This document shows, one piece after another, positions 28,603-37,191 of a DNA stretch of 64,000 nt. The notes under the pieces were generated by a model. It saw only the letters and a program-made list of their open reading frames with translations, was not told where the DNA came from and did not search any database. Every line of letters begins with the position of its first letter. Positions within the stretch are counted from its first letter, which is position 1. Source of the DNA: Nitrosomonas sp. (GTDB lineage Bacteria; Pseudomonadota; Gammaproteobacteria; Burkholderiales; Nitrosomonadaceae); NCBI GenBank assembly GCA_031316255.1, contig JALDQW010000001.1:1364001-1428000 (forward strand), read 5' to 3'. A program made the translations under genes and the position numbers.

Positions 28603-29850
28603 ATGAATAAAAAATTATTCCGATCCGAGGCTTTAACACATCGAGAAGAGTGCCTGTACGGCGAAGTGCTTATTGCCCGATCACTCACTATCCGGTTTCT
28701 GGTGTGGATCTCTGTACTGTTTGCTGTCGCAGTTGCCTGTTTTATATTCTGGGGTCAACACACCCGGAAAGAGCATGTCTTGGGCTATCTAATACCAACA
28801 CAAGGGATGATCAGGCTCTTCACTCCCCAAACCGGGATTGTTTTGGAAAAATTTGTCACTGAAGGTCAAATCGTCAAAAAGGGTGAACGATTGTTGGTTA
28901 TATCCAGCGAACGGGCAACCGAGATTACCGGGGAAGCGCATGCAACTATGCTTTCAGAAATCAGGCAACGGCGTGACAGTCATATACGAGAACTCAGTAA
29001 ACAACAAGAAATCGATATATTTACGGCCGATAGCATCGCTGGTCGTATTCGTGGATTAGAAACTGAAATACGTCAGGCAGAAGCTCAATTGACGCTTTTA
29101 TCTAAACGTGTGGTGAGCGCCGAACGGAATGTGGGGCGCCATGAGAAATTGCTGAAGCAGGGATTTATCTCTGAAGCCGCTGTGCAACAAAAGGAAGAGG
29201 AATTAATCGATCAACAAAACCTATTGATTCAAGTACAGCAGAATATTACCAGCCTGACCCGAGAACTAGATACAGCACATATGGAACTTTCCTCTTCCAG
29301 ACTAAGAGGTGCCAATAATAGCGCGGCGATAGAAAGGCAAATCTCAGAACTCGAACAACAATTAACAGAAGCGGATACACGCCGCAGTATTGTACTGACC
29401 GCGCCGGCAGATGGCACCGTTACCACGATTCTGACTGAAACAGGACAGACAGTTAATCCGGAACAGCTGTTACTTTCTATTTTGCCTGTTGGCGCTCAGC
29501 TACAGGCGCAGTTACTGGTTCCAACACGTGCAGTGGGTTTTATTAAACCAACCCAGCAAGTTTCATTGCGTTACCAGGCATTTCCTTATCAGCGCTTCGG
29601 GCATCATCTGGGTGAAATTGTAGAAGTTGGACGAACCGCGATCCAACCCAATGAATCCAGCTTACCTGTAAACATTCAAGAACCGGTATATCGCGTGACG
29701 GTTCGCTTGCCCCAACAACAAATTCAGGCTTACGGTCAGGCAATGCAACTCCAGGCAGGCATGTTACTGGATGCAGACATTCACATTGATCGGCGTCGCC
29801 TGATCGAATGGATTTTTGACCCACTATTATCTATTAGCGGTCGACTATAA
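28603..29850 (+). CDS. HlyD-type membrane fusion protein of the peptide exporter
   Basis: This 415-residue adaptor has a single N-terminal membrane helix (about residues 25-50) and a first lipoyl-like half (VLEKFVTEGQIVKKGERLLVI). A long coiled coil follows (about 110-260, including RVVSAERNVGRHEKLLKQGFISEAAVQQKEEEL), then the second lipoyl half (ILTAPADGTVTTI) and a C-terminal beta barrel. It resembles adaptors that pair with C39 ABC exporters in Gram-negatives (as in microcin export). It lies ten bases before the transporter gene. Confidence 0.93.
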   Translation: MNKKLFRSEALTHREECLYGEVLIARSLTIRFLVWISVLFAVAVACFIFWGQHTRKEHVLGYLIPTQGMIRLFTPQTGIVLEKFVTEGQIVKKGERLLVISSERATEITGEAHATMLSEIRQRRDSHIRELSKQQEIDIFTADSIAGRIRGLETEIRQAEAQLTLLSKRVVSAERNVGRHEKLLKQGFISEAAVQQKEEELIDQQNLLIQVQQNITSLTRELDTAHMELSSSRLRGANNSAAIERQISELEQQLTEADTRRSIVLTAPADGTVTTILTETGQTVNPEQLLLSILPVGAQLQAQLLVPTRAVGFIKPTQQVSLRYQAFPYQRFGHHLGEIVEVGRTAIQPNESSLPVNIQEPVYRVTVRLPQQQIQAYGQAMQLQAGMLLDADIHIDRRRLIEWIFDPLLSISGRL

Positions 29851-29859
29851 GCTGCCGGT

Positions 29860-31998
29860 ATGCTTAACTTTTCTCTAAGGCAACGCGCGCCCGTCATCCT
29901 GCAAAATGAAGCAGCAGAGTGTGGATTGGCTTGCTTGGCAATGGTAGCCGGTTATCATGGTCATCAGATTGATCTCGCCACTTTGCGCGCGCGTCATACT
30001 ATTTCACTACGTGGTTCGACACTTGCCGATTTGATACAACTTGCTGGACTACTCAAATTTAACTCGCGTCCCTTGCGACTTGATCTTGAACACATGCCTG
30101 AGCTCAAATTGCCCTGCGTGCTCCATTGGGACTTCAATCATTTTGTCGTGCTCACTAAGGTATATAGCAATCGTGTGTTAATACAAGATCCGGCGATTGG
30201 TGAACGCGAACTGCCAATAGCGGAATTTTCCAAGCATTTTACGGGCATCGCCTTAGAGTTGACACCGACAAATGAATTTATACCTCGCGTTGATATTCGC
30301 AAGGTCAAGCTGACGTCTCTTATCGGACGTATGCAGGGTATAGGTAGTACCGTGGCACAGGTGTTGATATTGGCCTTGGTGCTACAGTTCTTTGCTATCC
30401 TGGCGCCCTTCTATATGCAGTGGATTGTTGATCAGGCGTTAGTAACGCAAGATTATGATCTTGTTACAGTGCTTGGAATAGGGTTTTTGTTGCTTGCCGT
30501 GGTTCAAGCTAGCGTAACTGCTTTACGCGCATGGATTTTGATGGTGCTGGGCACAACGCTTAACCTGCAAATGATCTCTAATATGTTCCAGCATTTAATT
30601 CGGTTGCCGATGAGCTGGTTTAACAAACGTCATATTGGCGATATCGTATCTCGTTTCGAATCGCTTAATGTGATTCAACGCACACTGACAACCGGGTTTC
30701 TGGAGGCTCTAATCGACGGGGTAATGGTCATTGTTACTTTCTGCGTGATGTTGTTCTATAGTCTTCAACTCACACTGGTTGCCTTGATCGCGGCAAGCTT
30801 ATATGCATTATTGCGTTTTGCCCTTTATCGCCCTTTACGTCTGGCAACTGAAGAACATATTGTGCGCGGCGCAAAACAACAAAGTCACTTTATAGAAACC
30901 GCACGCGGAATGCAAAGCATCAAGCTTTTTGCTCACGAAGTGCCTCGTACAGCTGCCTGGCAAAATCTGGTTGTCGATCAATATAATGCAAGCATTCGCA
31001 CTCAACGTTTGGGTATTCTATATCAGGGTTTAAACGGCCTTTTGTTCGGCATCGAAAATGTAATCACAATCTGGCTGGGTGCTTTGCTTGTGCTGGATAC
31101 AGCAAATGGTGCTGGCTTCTCGATAGGGATGCTATTTGCCTTTGTGGCGTATAAAACACAGTTTGTACAACGGGTTGCAGCATTGATAGAAAAAGGTATA
31201 GAGCTGCGCATGCTCGGACTGCATACTGAACGTGTGGGTGATATTGCGCTCACTATCCCCGAACCGCATGATGATTCAAGCATCTCCAAATCGATTCCGC
31301 TTGAAGGACGTATCGAGGTCAAGAATGTAACTTTCCGGCATACGGAAACAGACCCTTTGGTGTTACAAGATGTGAGTTTCAGTGTGCAAGCTGGCGAGTC
31401 GATAGCTATTGTTGGTCCATCAGGTTGCGGCAAGACAACTTTGGTTAAACTAATGCTTGGCCTTTTGCATCCTAATGACGGTACAATTGAAGTGGATGGC
31501 CAATCACTTAGCCGCATTGGCGTAAAGTACTATCGCAACCACGTTGCCAGTGTAATGCAGGATGATCAACTGTTTGCCGGGTCTATTTCTGAAAATATTT
31601 GTTTTTTTGACCCCCGACCTGATTTCGAACGTATCGAAGCTTGCACTCGACTTGCTTCAATCCATGATGACATTGCCGCCATGCCGATGCAGTACAACAC
31701 GCTGGTAGGTGACATGGGAACGGTGCTTTCAGGCGGTCAAAAACAACGGTTACTTCTAGCACGCGCATTGTATCGTCAACCAAAGATTTTATTTCTTGAT
31801 GAAGCAACAAGCCATCTGGATGTGGCACGCGAAAGCAGTGTGAACGAGGCTATCAGCAAACTGAAATTGACGCGAATTATTGTTGCACACCGTCCCGAGA
31901 CTATAGCGAGTGCGGATAGAGTGATAACGCTCAGTGATGGAAAGGTTATAAGTGATGTTTCTGCTATTCATTCTATTCAAAGTAAGGAGACAAATTGA
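29860..31998 (+). CDS. C39-peptidase ABC transporter (bacteriocin-type exporter)
   Basis: The protein has 712 residues in three parts. The N-terminal C39 cysteine protease (1-140) has Cys21 in QNEAAECGLACLAM, His94 in HWDFNHFVVL and Asp110 in IQDPAIG, so all catalytic residues are present. The membrane domain spans about 160-440. The ATPase domain (about 480-700) has Walker A GPSGCGKTT from residue 519, signature LSGGQKQR and Walker B ILFLDEATSHLD. It should cut leaders after the double glycine and pump the cargo out with HlyD and a TolC duct. The three leader peptides nearby are the obvious substrates. Confidence 0.96.
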   Translation: MLNFSLRQRAPVILQNEAAECGLACLAMVAGYHGHQIDLATLRARHTISLRGSTLADLIQLAGLLKFNSRPLRLDLEHMPELKLPCVLHWDFNHFVVLTKVYSNRVLIQDPAIGERELPIAEFSKHFTGIALELTPTNEFIPRVDIRKVKLTSLIGRMQGIGSTVAQVLILALVLQFFAILAPFYMQWIVDQALVTQDYDLVTVLGIGFLLLAVVQASVTALRAWILMVLGTTLNLQMISNMFQHLIRLPMSWFNKRHIGDIVSRFESLNVIQRTLTTGFLEALIDGVMVIVTFCVMLFYSLQLTLVALIAASLYALLRFALYRPLRLATEEHIVRGAKQQSHFIETARGMQSIKLFAHEVPRTAAWQNLVVDQYNASIRTQRLGILYQGLNGLLFGIENVITIWLGALLVLDTANGAGFSIGMLFAFVAYKTQFVQRVAALIEKGIELRMLGLHTERVGDIALTIPEPHDDSSISKSIPLEGRIEVKNVTFRHTETDPLVLQDVSFSVQAGESIAIVGPSGCGKTTLVKLMLGLLHPNDGTIEVDGQSLSRIGVKYYRNHVASVMQDDQLFAGSISENICFFDPRPDFERIEACTRLASIHDDIAAMPMQYNTLVGDMGTVLSGGQKQRLLLARALYRQPKILFLDEATSHLDVARESSVNEAISKLKLTRIIVAHRPETIASADRVITLSDGKVISDVSAIHSIQSKETN

Positions 31999-32020
31999 TT
32001 TGCATCCCAAGGAGAAAATT

Positions 32021-32206
32021 ATGGTTATTCAGAATCAAAGTTCTAGTCTCATTATTTGCCTATATCTTTTTACTTTAAATTCCAACAGTTACTCGTTCTC
32101 AACAGGTTCAAATCTTCTGATTGCAAATTATCAATTTATTATTTACTATTGGCAAATGGTTAGAAATGTCCTTATAACCAGTAAGTTGTTTGGAATCAAC
32201 AAATAA
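32021..32206 (+). CDS. Small hydrophobic ORF directly behind the exporter (possible immunity protein)
   Basis: A 61-codon frame starts at an ATG with a strong AAGGAG site eight bases ahead, 22 bases after the exporter stop. It has hydrophobic stretches (SLIICLYLFTL and LIANYQFIIYYW), no double-glycine leader and no similarity I recognise. The position and hydrophobicity would fit an immunity protein; that is inference. It could also be a chance frame in A/T-rich DNA. Confidence 0.45.
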   Translation: MVIQNQSSSLIICLYLFTLNSNSYSFSTGSNLLIANYQFIIYYWQMVRNVLITSKLFGINK

Positions 32207-32220
32207 TGAGGTGAATACGC

Positions 32221-32406
32221 ATGAACACAAAAACTGAAAATTTGAACGTGCCCTTTTCTAAACCTCAAGCAGAGGCAACTGAAAAAAAATTAGCCCCAAC
32301 AACCTCTGTAGTCGAATTAACAATGAACGAAGTAACAACTATCAGCGGGGGTGCAGGAGGCCTTTTTTTCACCTCCCCCCTCACGATGCCCAAGGCTTTC
32401 GCTTAG
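32221..32406 (+). CDS. Double-glycine leader peptide 2
   Basis: The 61-residue peptide begins MNTKTENLNV and has a long leader ending VVELTMNEVTTISGG (Gly43-Gly44), matching the C39 recognition pattern. Cleavage there leaves a 17-residue cargo AGGLFFTSPLTMPKAFA. A GAGGTG ribosome site precedes the ATG by seven bases. It lies 14 bases after the small hydrophobic ORF and is probably on the exporter transcript. The cargo has no cysteine. Confidence 0.82.
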   Translation: MNTKTENLNVPFSKPQAEATEKKLAPTTSVVELTMNEVTTISGGAGGLFFTSPLTMPKAFA

Positions 32407-32621
32407 AGAAAGGTTATTGACACAAGAATAAGGGTAAACAGCATAGCTCTGGCAAACCGTGGATCGAAATGGAGAAGTGCTTGATGTGTATCTCTGCAAG
32501 CTTACAGGGGTGGGACTACCGCTAAGTTTTTTGCAAGCTTGAACCTTATGAATGTAAGTATAGTTTTTTAGATTATTATTTTTTTTATCTGTATGTAAAT
32601 CAACAAATTAAAGGATTAATT

Positions 32622-32789
32622 ATGAATACAAAACTCGACAATCCAAACACACTCTTTTCAGAATCAAATAATGAAAACGTTGTCAATGAAATTGAAATTG
32701 TTGATGAGAACGAATTAAAGTATGTAAGTGGTGGTGGCGTTGCTTTATTTGGCTCAACTTATACGCAAACACACATTTCGGGTAATTAA
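32622..32789 (+). CDS. Double-glycine leader peptide 3
   Basis: A 55-residue peptide starts MNTKLDNPNTLFSES, behind AAAGGA. The leader ends IVDENELKYVSGG (Gly37-Gly38), leaving a 17-residue cargo GVALFGSTYTQTHISGN. The MNTK start and cargo length are shared with peptide 2, while the cargo sequence is different, so the two look like diverged paralogues. It is short and easily missed by gene finders. Function unknown. Confidence 0.78.
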   Translation: MNTKLDNPNTLFSESNNENVVNEIEIVDENELKYVSGGGVALFGSTYTQTHISGN

Positions 32790-32961
32790 TTTTAGCTCCG
32801 ATTTTATCTGCAAGCAGTTGAAATTTGATCAAGGGAAAACAGCACTTATCTGTAAATCATCCACAAGATTGGTCTTGTTTTCCCTCTGCTAACAAAAATT
32901 GGGATCATGCATTGCAACATTCACAGGTTCTACTATCAAATTTCACAATAAACCAGCAAGT

Positions 32962-33209
32962 TCAAGTTTCATTCCTCAGGTCAAGCCGGTTTTCTATTCT
33001 TTCCAAACGTTCCATAATTCTGTCTATTGATGCCTGTTGGCGAGCGCCAGTTCATCACCGACAATGATTTCTCGACGCACTAGGGATAAACTGTTATCCA
33101 AAGAGGATAGCCTGAGCTTTACTTCTTTCATATCATCGGCAATGAGATCGACACGCCCCCGAATATGTCTAAGGTGCTCCAAAACAAGATTCTGACTGTC
33201 TTCGCTCAT
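32962..33209 (-). pseudogene. Frameshifted small coiled-coil protein gene
   Basis: The first 61 codons give MSEDSQNLVLEHLRHIRGRV, DLIADDMKEVKLRLSSLDNS and GDELALANRHQ then a stop. A change of frame at that point gives ASIDRIMERLERIENRLDLR and a stop at 32962-32964, which is the natural ending of this commonly seen heptad-rich protein. So one base was gained or lost near 33030. The family is of unknown function and is often found beside mobile or toxin-antitoxin genes. Confidence 0.72.
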
Positions 33210-33573
33210 AGTTCTTTCTCATATAAAGGGTGAAAAGCTGATGCCTCATAAAAGTATAGGAAAAATAAATACTTTTAGTATTATGAAAGTACCAAAAACG
33301 TAATCTGCCGTCAAATATTTGAATCCTCATTCAGCCCCCGCATTCAACCAGTCTGACTCGCAGTGGTACCATCAGGTCTTGCATTGATACATTCTCAGAT
33401 AATCGTCAGGCCTATTGTGTAGGCTATAATTCTAGATCCGAACACCCCGCAGTATAACCGGATTGGTTGTCTGCTTACACCGAAACTACTTTACAATACG
33501 CTTGCCAAATACTTGTCTGCCGGTTAAATAACCTACGCCAAAGCCGGGGTTTACCTATCATAAATTATCTTAT
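33210..33573. other. Gene-free stretch before IS5 copy 2
   Basis: No gene is seen. One copy of the dispersed motif (ATCAGGTCTTGCATTGA) is at 33371-33387. The target duplication TTAT of the insertion sequence is at 33570-33573. Confidence 0.5.
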
Positions 33574-34908
33574 GGGCATCTCTAAAAATACCTTATATAA
33601 AGAGAGTTTTTCCAAGCCGGGGAACGATTAGTTCGATTCCCGATATTTTTCTGTTCAAGAATTTGATTATTGCTCAGTTCAAGGCGTTTTGGGTTGTTAT
33701 CCTCTCGTTTTTCCTATTTTAGGCAATTCTGGGCGTAATAACCCTGTCGAAACTGAAACATCTTTTGCGAATCAACGTCACCACACGCTTAATGTTGTAA
33801 ACGAGGTTGAGCAAGCCTATTTGTACTTTTGCTCTCATAAGCCCTATGGTACGAATAGTGATTCCACCCAGTTCATTCGTCATCGAACCAAATACATGTT
33901 CAACCCGTGCGCGCACCTGTGATTTCTTTTTGTTGCCAAACTTTTGCGTGTCCGTGAGTGGATGATTGCGAGCACCTTTTTCGTGAATGCGGCTCGTGTG
34001 TCCAGAAGTAGCCAGAATTTCTTCCTGTGCTTCGCTGCGATAGGCTGAATCCGCGTAAACATCAGTCCCTCCCTCTTTAGGGGATTGCAGCACTTCTGCC
34101 AAAACCTGGCTATCGTGAACTTCCGCTGATGTAAATTCCCATGGGTTATCAACTTGGTACACTGATCCACATTCACGTGATCTTTGTAACCATAAAACGA
34201 TTCGTTGTTCTTCTTCGTCCAACGCGCATCAATGTCTTTTTGTGCCAGCTTGTGAGGATTTTGCCCCCATTCAATCGGAATCGCACCTTCCTTGATGATC
34301 TTGTTCTCCTCACGCGTATTACGTTGCTTGGGAACCGTCACAAAAGTTGCATCAATGATCTGACCTGACTTCAGCTCAACATCCAGCTCCCGTAAACATT
34401 CAGCAAATCTCGCAAATAGCCGTTCAATCAGTTGATTCTCCTTCAACTCCTCCCGAAACGCCCACATCGTTTTTGCATCCGGTACCACCCCCGCCAAATC
34501 AAGCCCCAAAAAACGCATGAAACTCAATCGATCCCGTACTTGATACTCCAACTGGTCATCCGACAGATTATGCATTCTTTGCAATACCAGCATCTTGAAT
34601 AGCATCACCCGATCAAAGGGTTTGCGACCAGCCGCGCTTTTCCTAGGCTTCGTAGTCGTCTCCCTGAGAAGATCAGCGAATAAATTCCAGTCGATCATGC
34701 GATTCAGTTCTTCAAGCGGATCTCTTAGCTTGCTTAGCTGTTCATAGCGATTTTCAAGGTCAAAAAAACTGAATTGCATGATGGAATCCTATATCAGTGA
34801 ATATGACTATTAACTATAATAAACAATGTGTTATTATACACTAACTATGAAAAATGGCTTCCCTTCCTGAATTACCCTGTCTTGTAATATCAATTTTTAG
34901 AGATGCCC
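33574..34908 (-). mobile_element. IS5-family insertion sequence, copy 2 (1335 bp, inverted)
   Basis: It has the same 16-bp terminal repeats and length as copy 1, in the opposite orientation. The flanks TTAT (33570-33573 and 34909-34912) form a direct 4-bp target duplication, so this copy arrived by simple transposition. The encoded protein frames on both strands are identical to those of copy 1, implying recent duplication. Only 13 bases separate its right duplication copy and the IS701 element's target site. Confidence 0.95.
33719..34779 (-). CDS. IS5-family transposase in two frames (copy 2)
   Basis: This is the same as the copy 1 transposase: the first part (34779 to about 34145) carries the N-terminal domain and first catalytic Asp (IIDATFV). 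The second part (ending at 33719) carries VYADSAYRS and RARVEHVFG in a frame shifted by -1. The break is at the same place as in copy 1, so it pre-dates the duplication of the element. Confidence 0.88.
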
Positions 34909-34925
34909 TTATGGTTTTTAATTAG

Positions 34926-36401
34926 TTCTACTTTGTCAGATTACCCAAAAGCCACTTTTCGCCTAGCAAAAGACTTTTTAGCGCTGAGCCGTCGCCGGTG
35001 CCGCTTATGAATAACATCTGCCAGATCCTCGGTGGTAAGTTGTCTTTTTGGCAGCATGTGCGCTAATGCGGTCACCAGGTCATTGAAGGATAACATCGGC
35101 CATTGCTTGCGCCCAAGCATCTTTTGCTTGACCAAGAATAGCGTTGCCAGCATGACTAGCGCCATGTGATGATGCCATGCATCCCACCGGCGCACTTGAT
35201 AATCAGCCATGCCACATTCGCTTTTTGCTTCATGAAAGCTGTGCTCAATGAAGAAACGCTGCGCCTGTACTTGCGCCAGTTGCTGTAACGGTGTTTCAAG
35301 TGACGCGTTGGATAAGCTATAATGCGATATTTCGCTAGCGCCAACCTCCCGCTTTGCCAGCAAGTGCCAGCGATGCGCTTGTTTCTCGCTGCCATCCCAT
35401 ACCCATACAAATGCATGAAGATATTCCGCTTCCAGCATACCTTTCTCGCCTTCGCGCAGTTTAATGCGCCGCCATACTGCATCCGGCTGCTCTGATACCC
35501 ATTGATCAACACGTATCGCCTCAGATTGTGCTTTCAGGCGTTTCGGTTGCCTGCCACGGCTATTCCAGGCAGGAATGCCCGGTTTTGGGTCTTCAAGATA
35601 AACCATCTGCCGACAGTGAACATCAGCGACAAATGTGCAGCCAAGTTTATCAACACCACGCAAGAAAGCAGGATCCTTGCCATAGCCGCCATCAATGCCG
35701 ACATAACCAAAACGCACACCGCGTTGTTTGGCTGTTTCGATCATTGATAATGCAATCTCGCATTTGCTTTGATAATACTGGCATGCCTCAGGTATTGCTG
35801 CTTTCTTGCAACGATCCGAATCGCTCATCCAATGTTGTGGCAAATACAGGCGCGCATCAATCAAACTGGCCATGCTGTTTTGGCACAAACTGGCAAATAC
35901 ACCAACCTGACAATTGTCTACCTTACCAAGACGGCCATTCCATTGTCGGGAAACACCTGCTGATGATTCGCCTTTCTTCGCAAAAGCGCTTTCATCGATA
36001 ATCAAAACAGCAGCAGAACCACCCAACAACGCATCCGTCTCAATCGCAATCTGCTCGCCAAATCCATTCCAGTCAATCGCGTCTGATGTCAGCATGTGTT
36101 GCATCGCCTGGTGGTCAACTTCATTGACTTCGCCCATGCGTAACATATTTGCTCGTTCAGATTGAAACAGTCCACGCAGGTAGCCATAGAATGTCGCTGA
36201 CGCATCGCGCGTCGCCGATACAAAAAATGATGAAAATAACGATAAATGTGCGCTAAGCGCTTCTGGAAGCCCCTGAAGGGCAAATTGGAGTGACCGTTTA
36301 GTATTTTCACGACATGATCGTGATTAATAATTATTAAACAAAGTGTTATTATACATCAGTTTGATACACTTTTGGGGTCATTTGAATCTGACAAAGTAGA
36401 A
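34926..36401 (-). mobile_element. IS701-family insertion sequence (1476 bp)
   Basis: Perfect 17-bp terminal repeats TTCTACTTTGTCAGATT (34926-34942) and the complement (36385-36401) are flanked by the 4-bp duplication TTAG (34922-34925 and 36402-36405), the YTAR-type target known for IS701. The transposase fills the element, and its stop lies within the left repeat. Its clean ends mean recent insertion. Confidence 0.93.
34941..36146 (-). CDS. IS701-family transposase
   Basis: The frame from ATG 36146 encodes 401 residues with the IS701 signature IIDESAFAKKGESSAGVSRQ (first catalytic Asp), YVGIDGGYGKDPAFL (second Asp) and FIEHSFHEAKSECGMADYQ (Glu). About 40 further residues typical of the family (FFVSATRDASATFYGYLRGL, then FQSERAN) are encoded in frame upstream to about 36270, but that open stretch has no ATG, GTG or TTG. 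The real start may therefore need a frame change near 36290, or the N-terminus is damaged. Confidence 0.9.
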   Translation of the reverse strand: MLRMGEVNEVDHQAMQHMLTSDAIDWNGFGEQIAIETDALLGGSAAVLIIDESAFAKKGESSAGVSRQWNGRLGKVDNCQVGVFASLCQNSMASLIDARLYLPQHWMSDSDRCKKAAIPEACQYYQSKCEIALSMIETAKQRGVRFGYVGIDGGYGKDPAFLRGVDKLGCTFVADVHCRQMVYLEDPKPGIPAWNSRGRQPKRLKAQSEAIRVDQWVSEQPDAVWRRIKLREGEKGMLEAEYLHAFVWVWDGSEKQAHRWHLLAKREVGASEISHYSLSNASLETPLQQLAQVQAQRFFIEHSFHEAKSECGMADYQVRRWDAWHHHMALVMLATLFLVKQKMLGRKQWPMLSFNDLVTALAHMLPKRQLTTEDLADVIHKRHRRRLSAKKSFARRKVAFG

Positions 36402-36405
36402 TTAG

Positions 36406-36611
36406 TCGACACTGAAAAAGGATATTTTGAAAATTCAACTGGACAGAATTTCAGCCAGAAATTATTTATCTTATCGTCACATTTTTCTTCAGAAATTTTC
36501 AGAGGCAATGCTTATTTTTGCTGCAAAAAACAGCCAAAGAATGGTCAATAGCCTGTTTCAGATTCCAGGCGTAATCAGCTTCAGCAGGTTGATTCGATCA
36601 CCGATCGTGCT
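36406..36611. other. Stretch between the IS701 element and the DUF4062 remnant
   Basis: A 90-codon plus-strand frame (36427-36699) has no ribosome site or domain and is not called. A copy of the dispersed motif (TTAATGCAAGACTTGG) lies just beyond, at 36656-36671. Confidence 0.4.
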
Positions 36612-37147
36612 TTATAGTCTACTAATGTGGACTAGACCTTTGTCTGAAAATGTATTAATGCAAGACTTGGTACTGTTTGTTCCTGTTTGTTCTGGGTAAT
36701 GTTTGTTTAGGTTGCTGAGCCGGAGCAATAGTTTTTTAAACTGCTCGATTTTCAGTTGCAGTGCGAGAACACGTTTTTCCAGTTCCTCGCGGGTGTTGAT
36801 CTGTGTGTATTCGTGGTCGGTGTCCAGCAAGCGATTACGGTGCGCCTGTTGCAGCGCACGCCGTTTATCATCTTCGGGTTTATGCGCATCGTAGGAAAAT
36901 CCTCGCTGCAGACGAACACATAGACCGGCTCGCCGCCGTAAGCGATGCCTGCGACATGGATCACGGCATGACACGCGGTGATTTTCTCGCGCAGTTTTTC
37001 CTGCACCCGCCTGGCATCAGGCGGAAAATTGGTCTGCTCAACTGGCGCATAATGCAGCGTCAGCAGCGCTTCCTTGATCAATTGCCTGCAGCTGCCAAGG
37101 TTGCTAGTCGCGGCGCTGATGAAGATTTCAGACCGGGGTGCGGTCAT
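36612..37147 (-). pseudogene. Broken DUF4062-domain gene
   Basis: From ATG 37147 the product reads SEIFISAATSNLGSCRQLIK, then HYAPVEQTNFPPDARRVQEK and CHAVIHVAGIAYGGEPVYVF, then VCSEDFP. This is the DUF4062 fold, though the usual middle block between GGEP and VYVF is missing. Just after EDFP (about 36893) the frame breaks; the other frame continues YDAHKPEDDKRRALQQAHRN, LLDTDHEYTQ and REELEKRVLALQLKIEQFKK to a stop at 36612. The gene therefore has a deletion and a one-base loss. DUF4062 is often the N-terminal part of large NTPase proteins, some proposed for defence. Confidence 0.8.
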
Positions 37148-37191
37148 GAGAATCTGGCGATACGGTGCTGCCTCACTTTAATTCGGGAATA

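Noticed and set aside
31952-32020. Longer start for the small ORF behind the exporter
   Set aside because: It would overlap the exporter gene and lacks a ribosome site, while the ATG at 32021 has AAGGAG.
36427-36699. 90-codon gene on the plus strand
   Set aside because: No ribosome site, no domain, and part of it runs antisense to the DUF4062 remnant.
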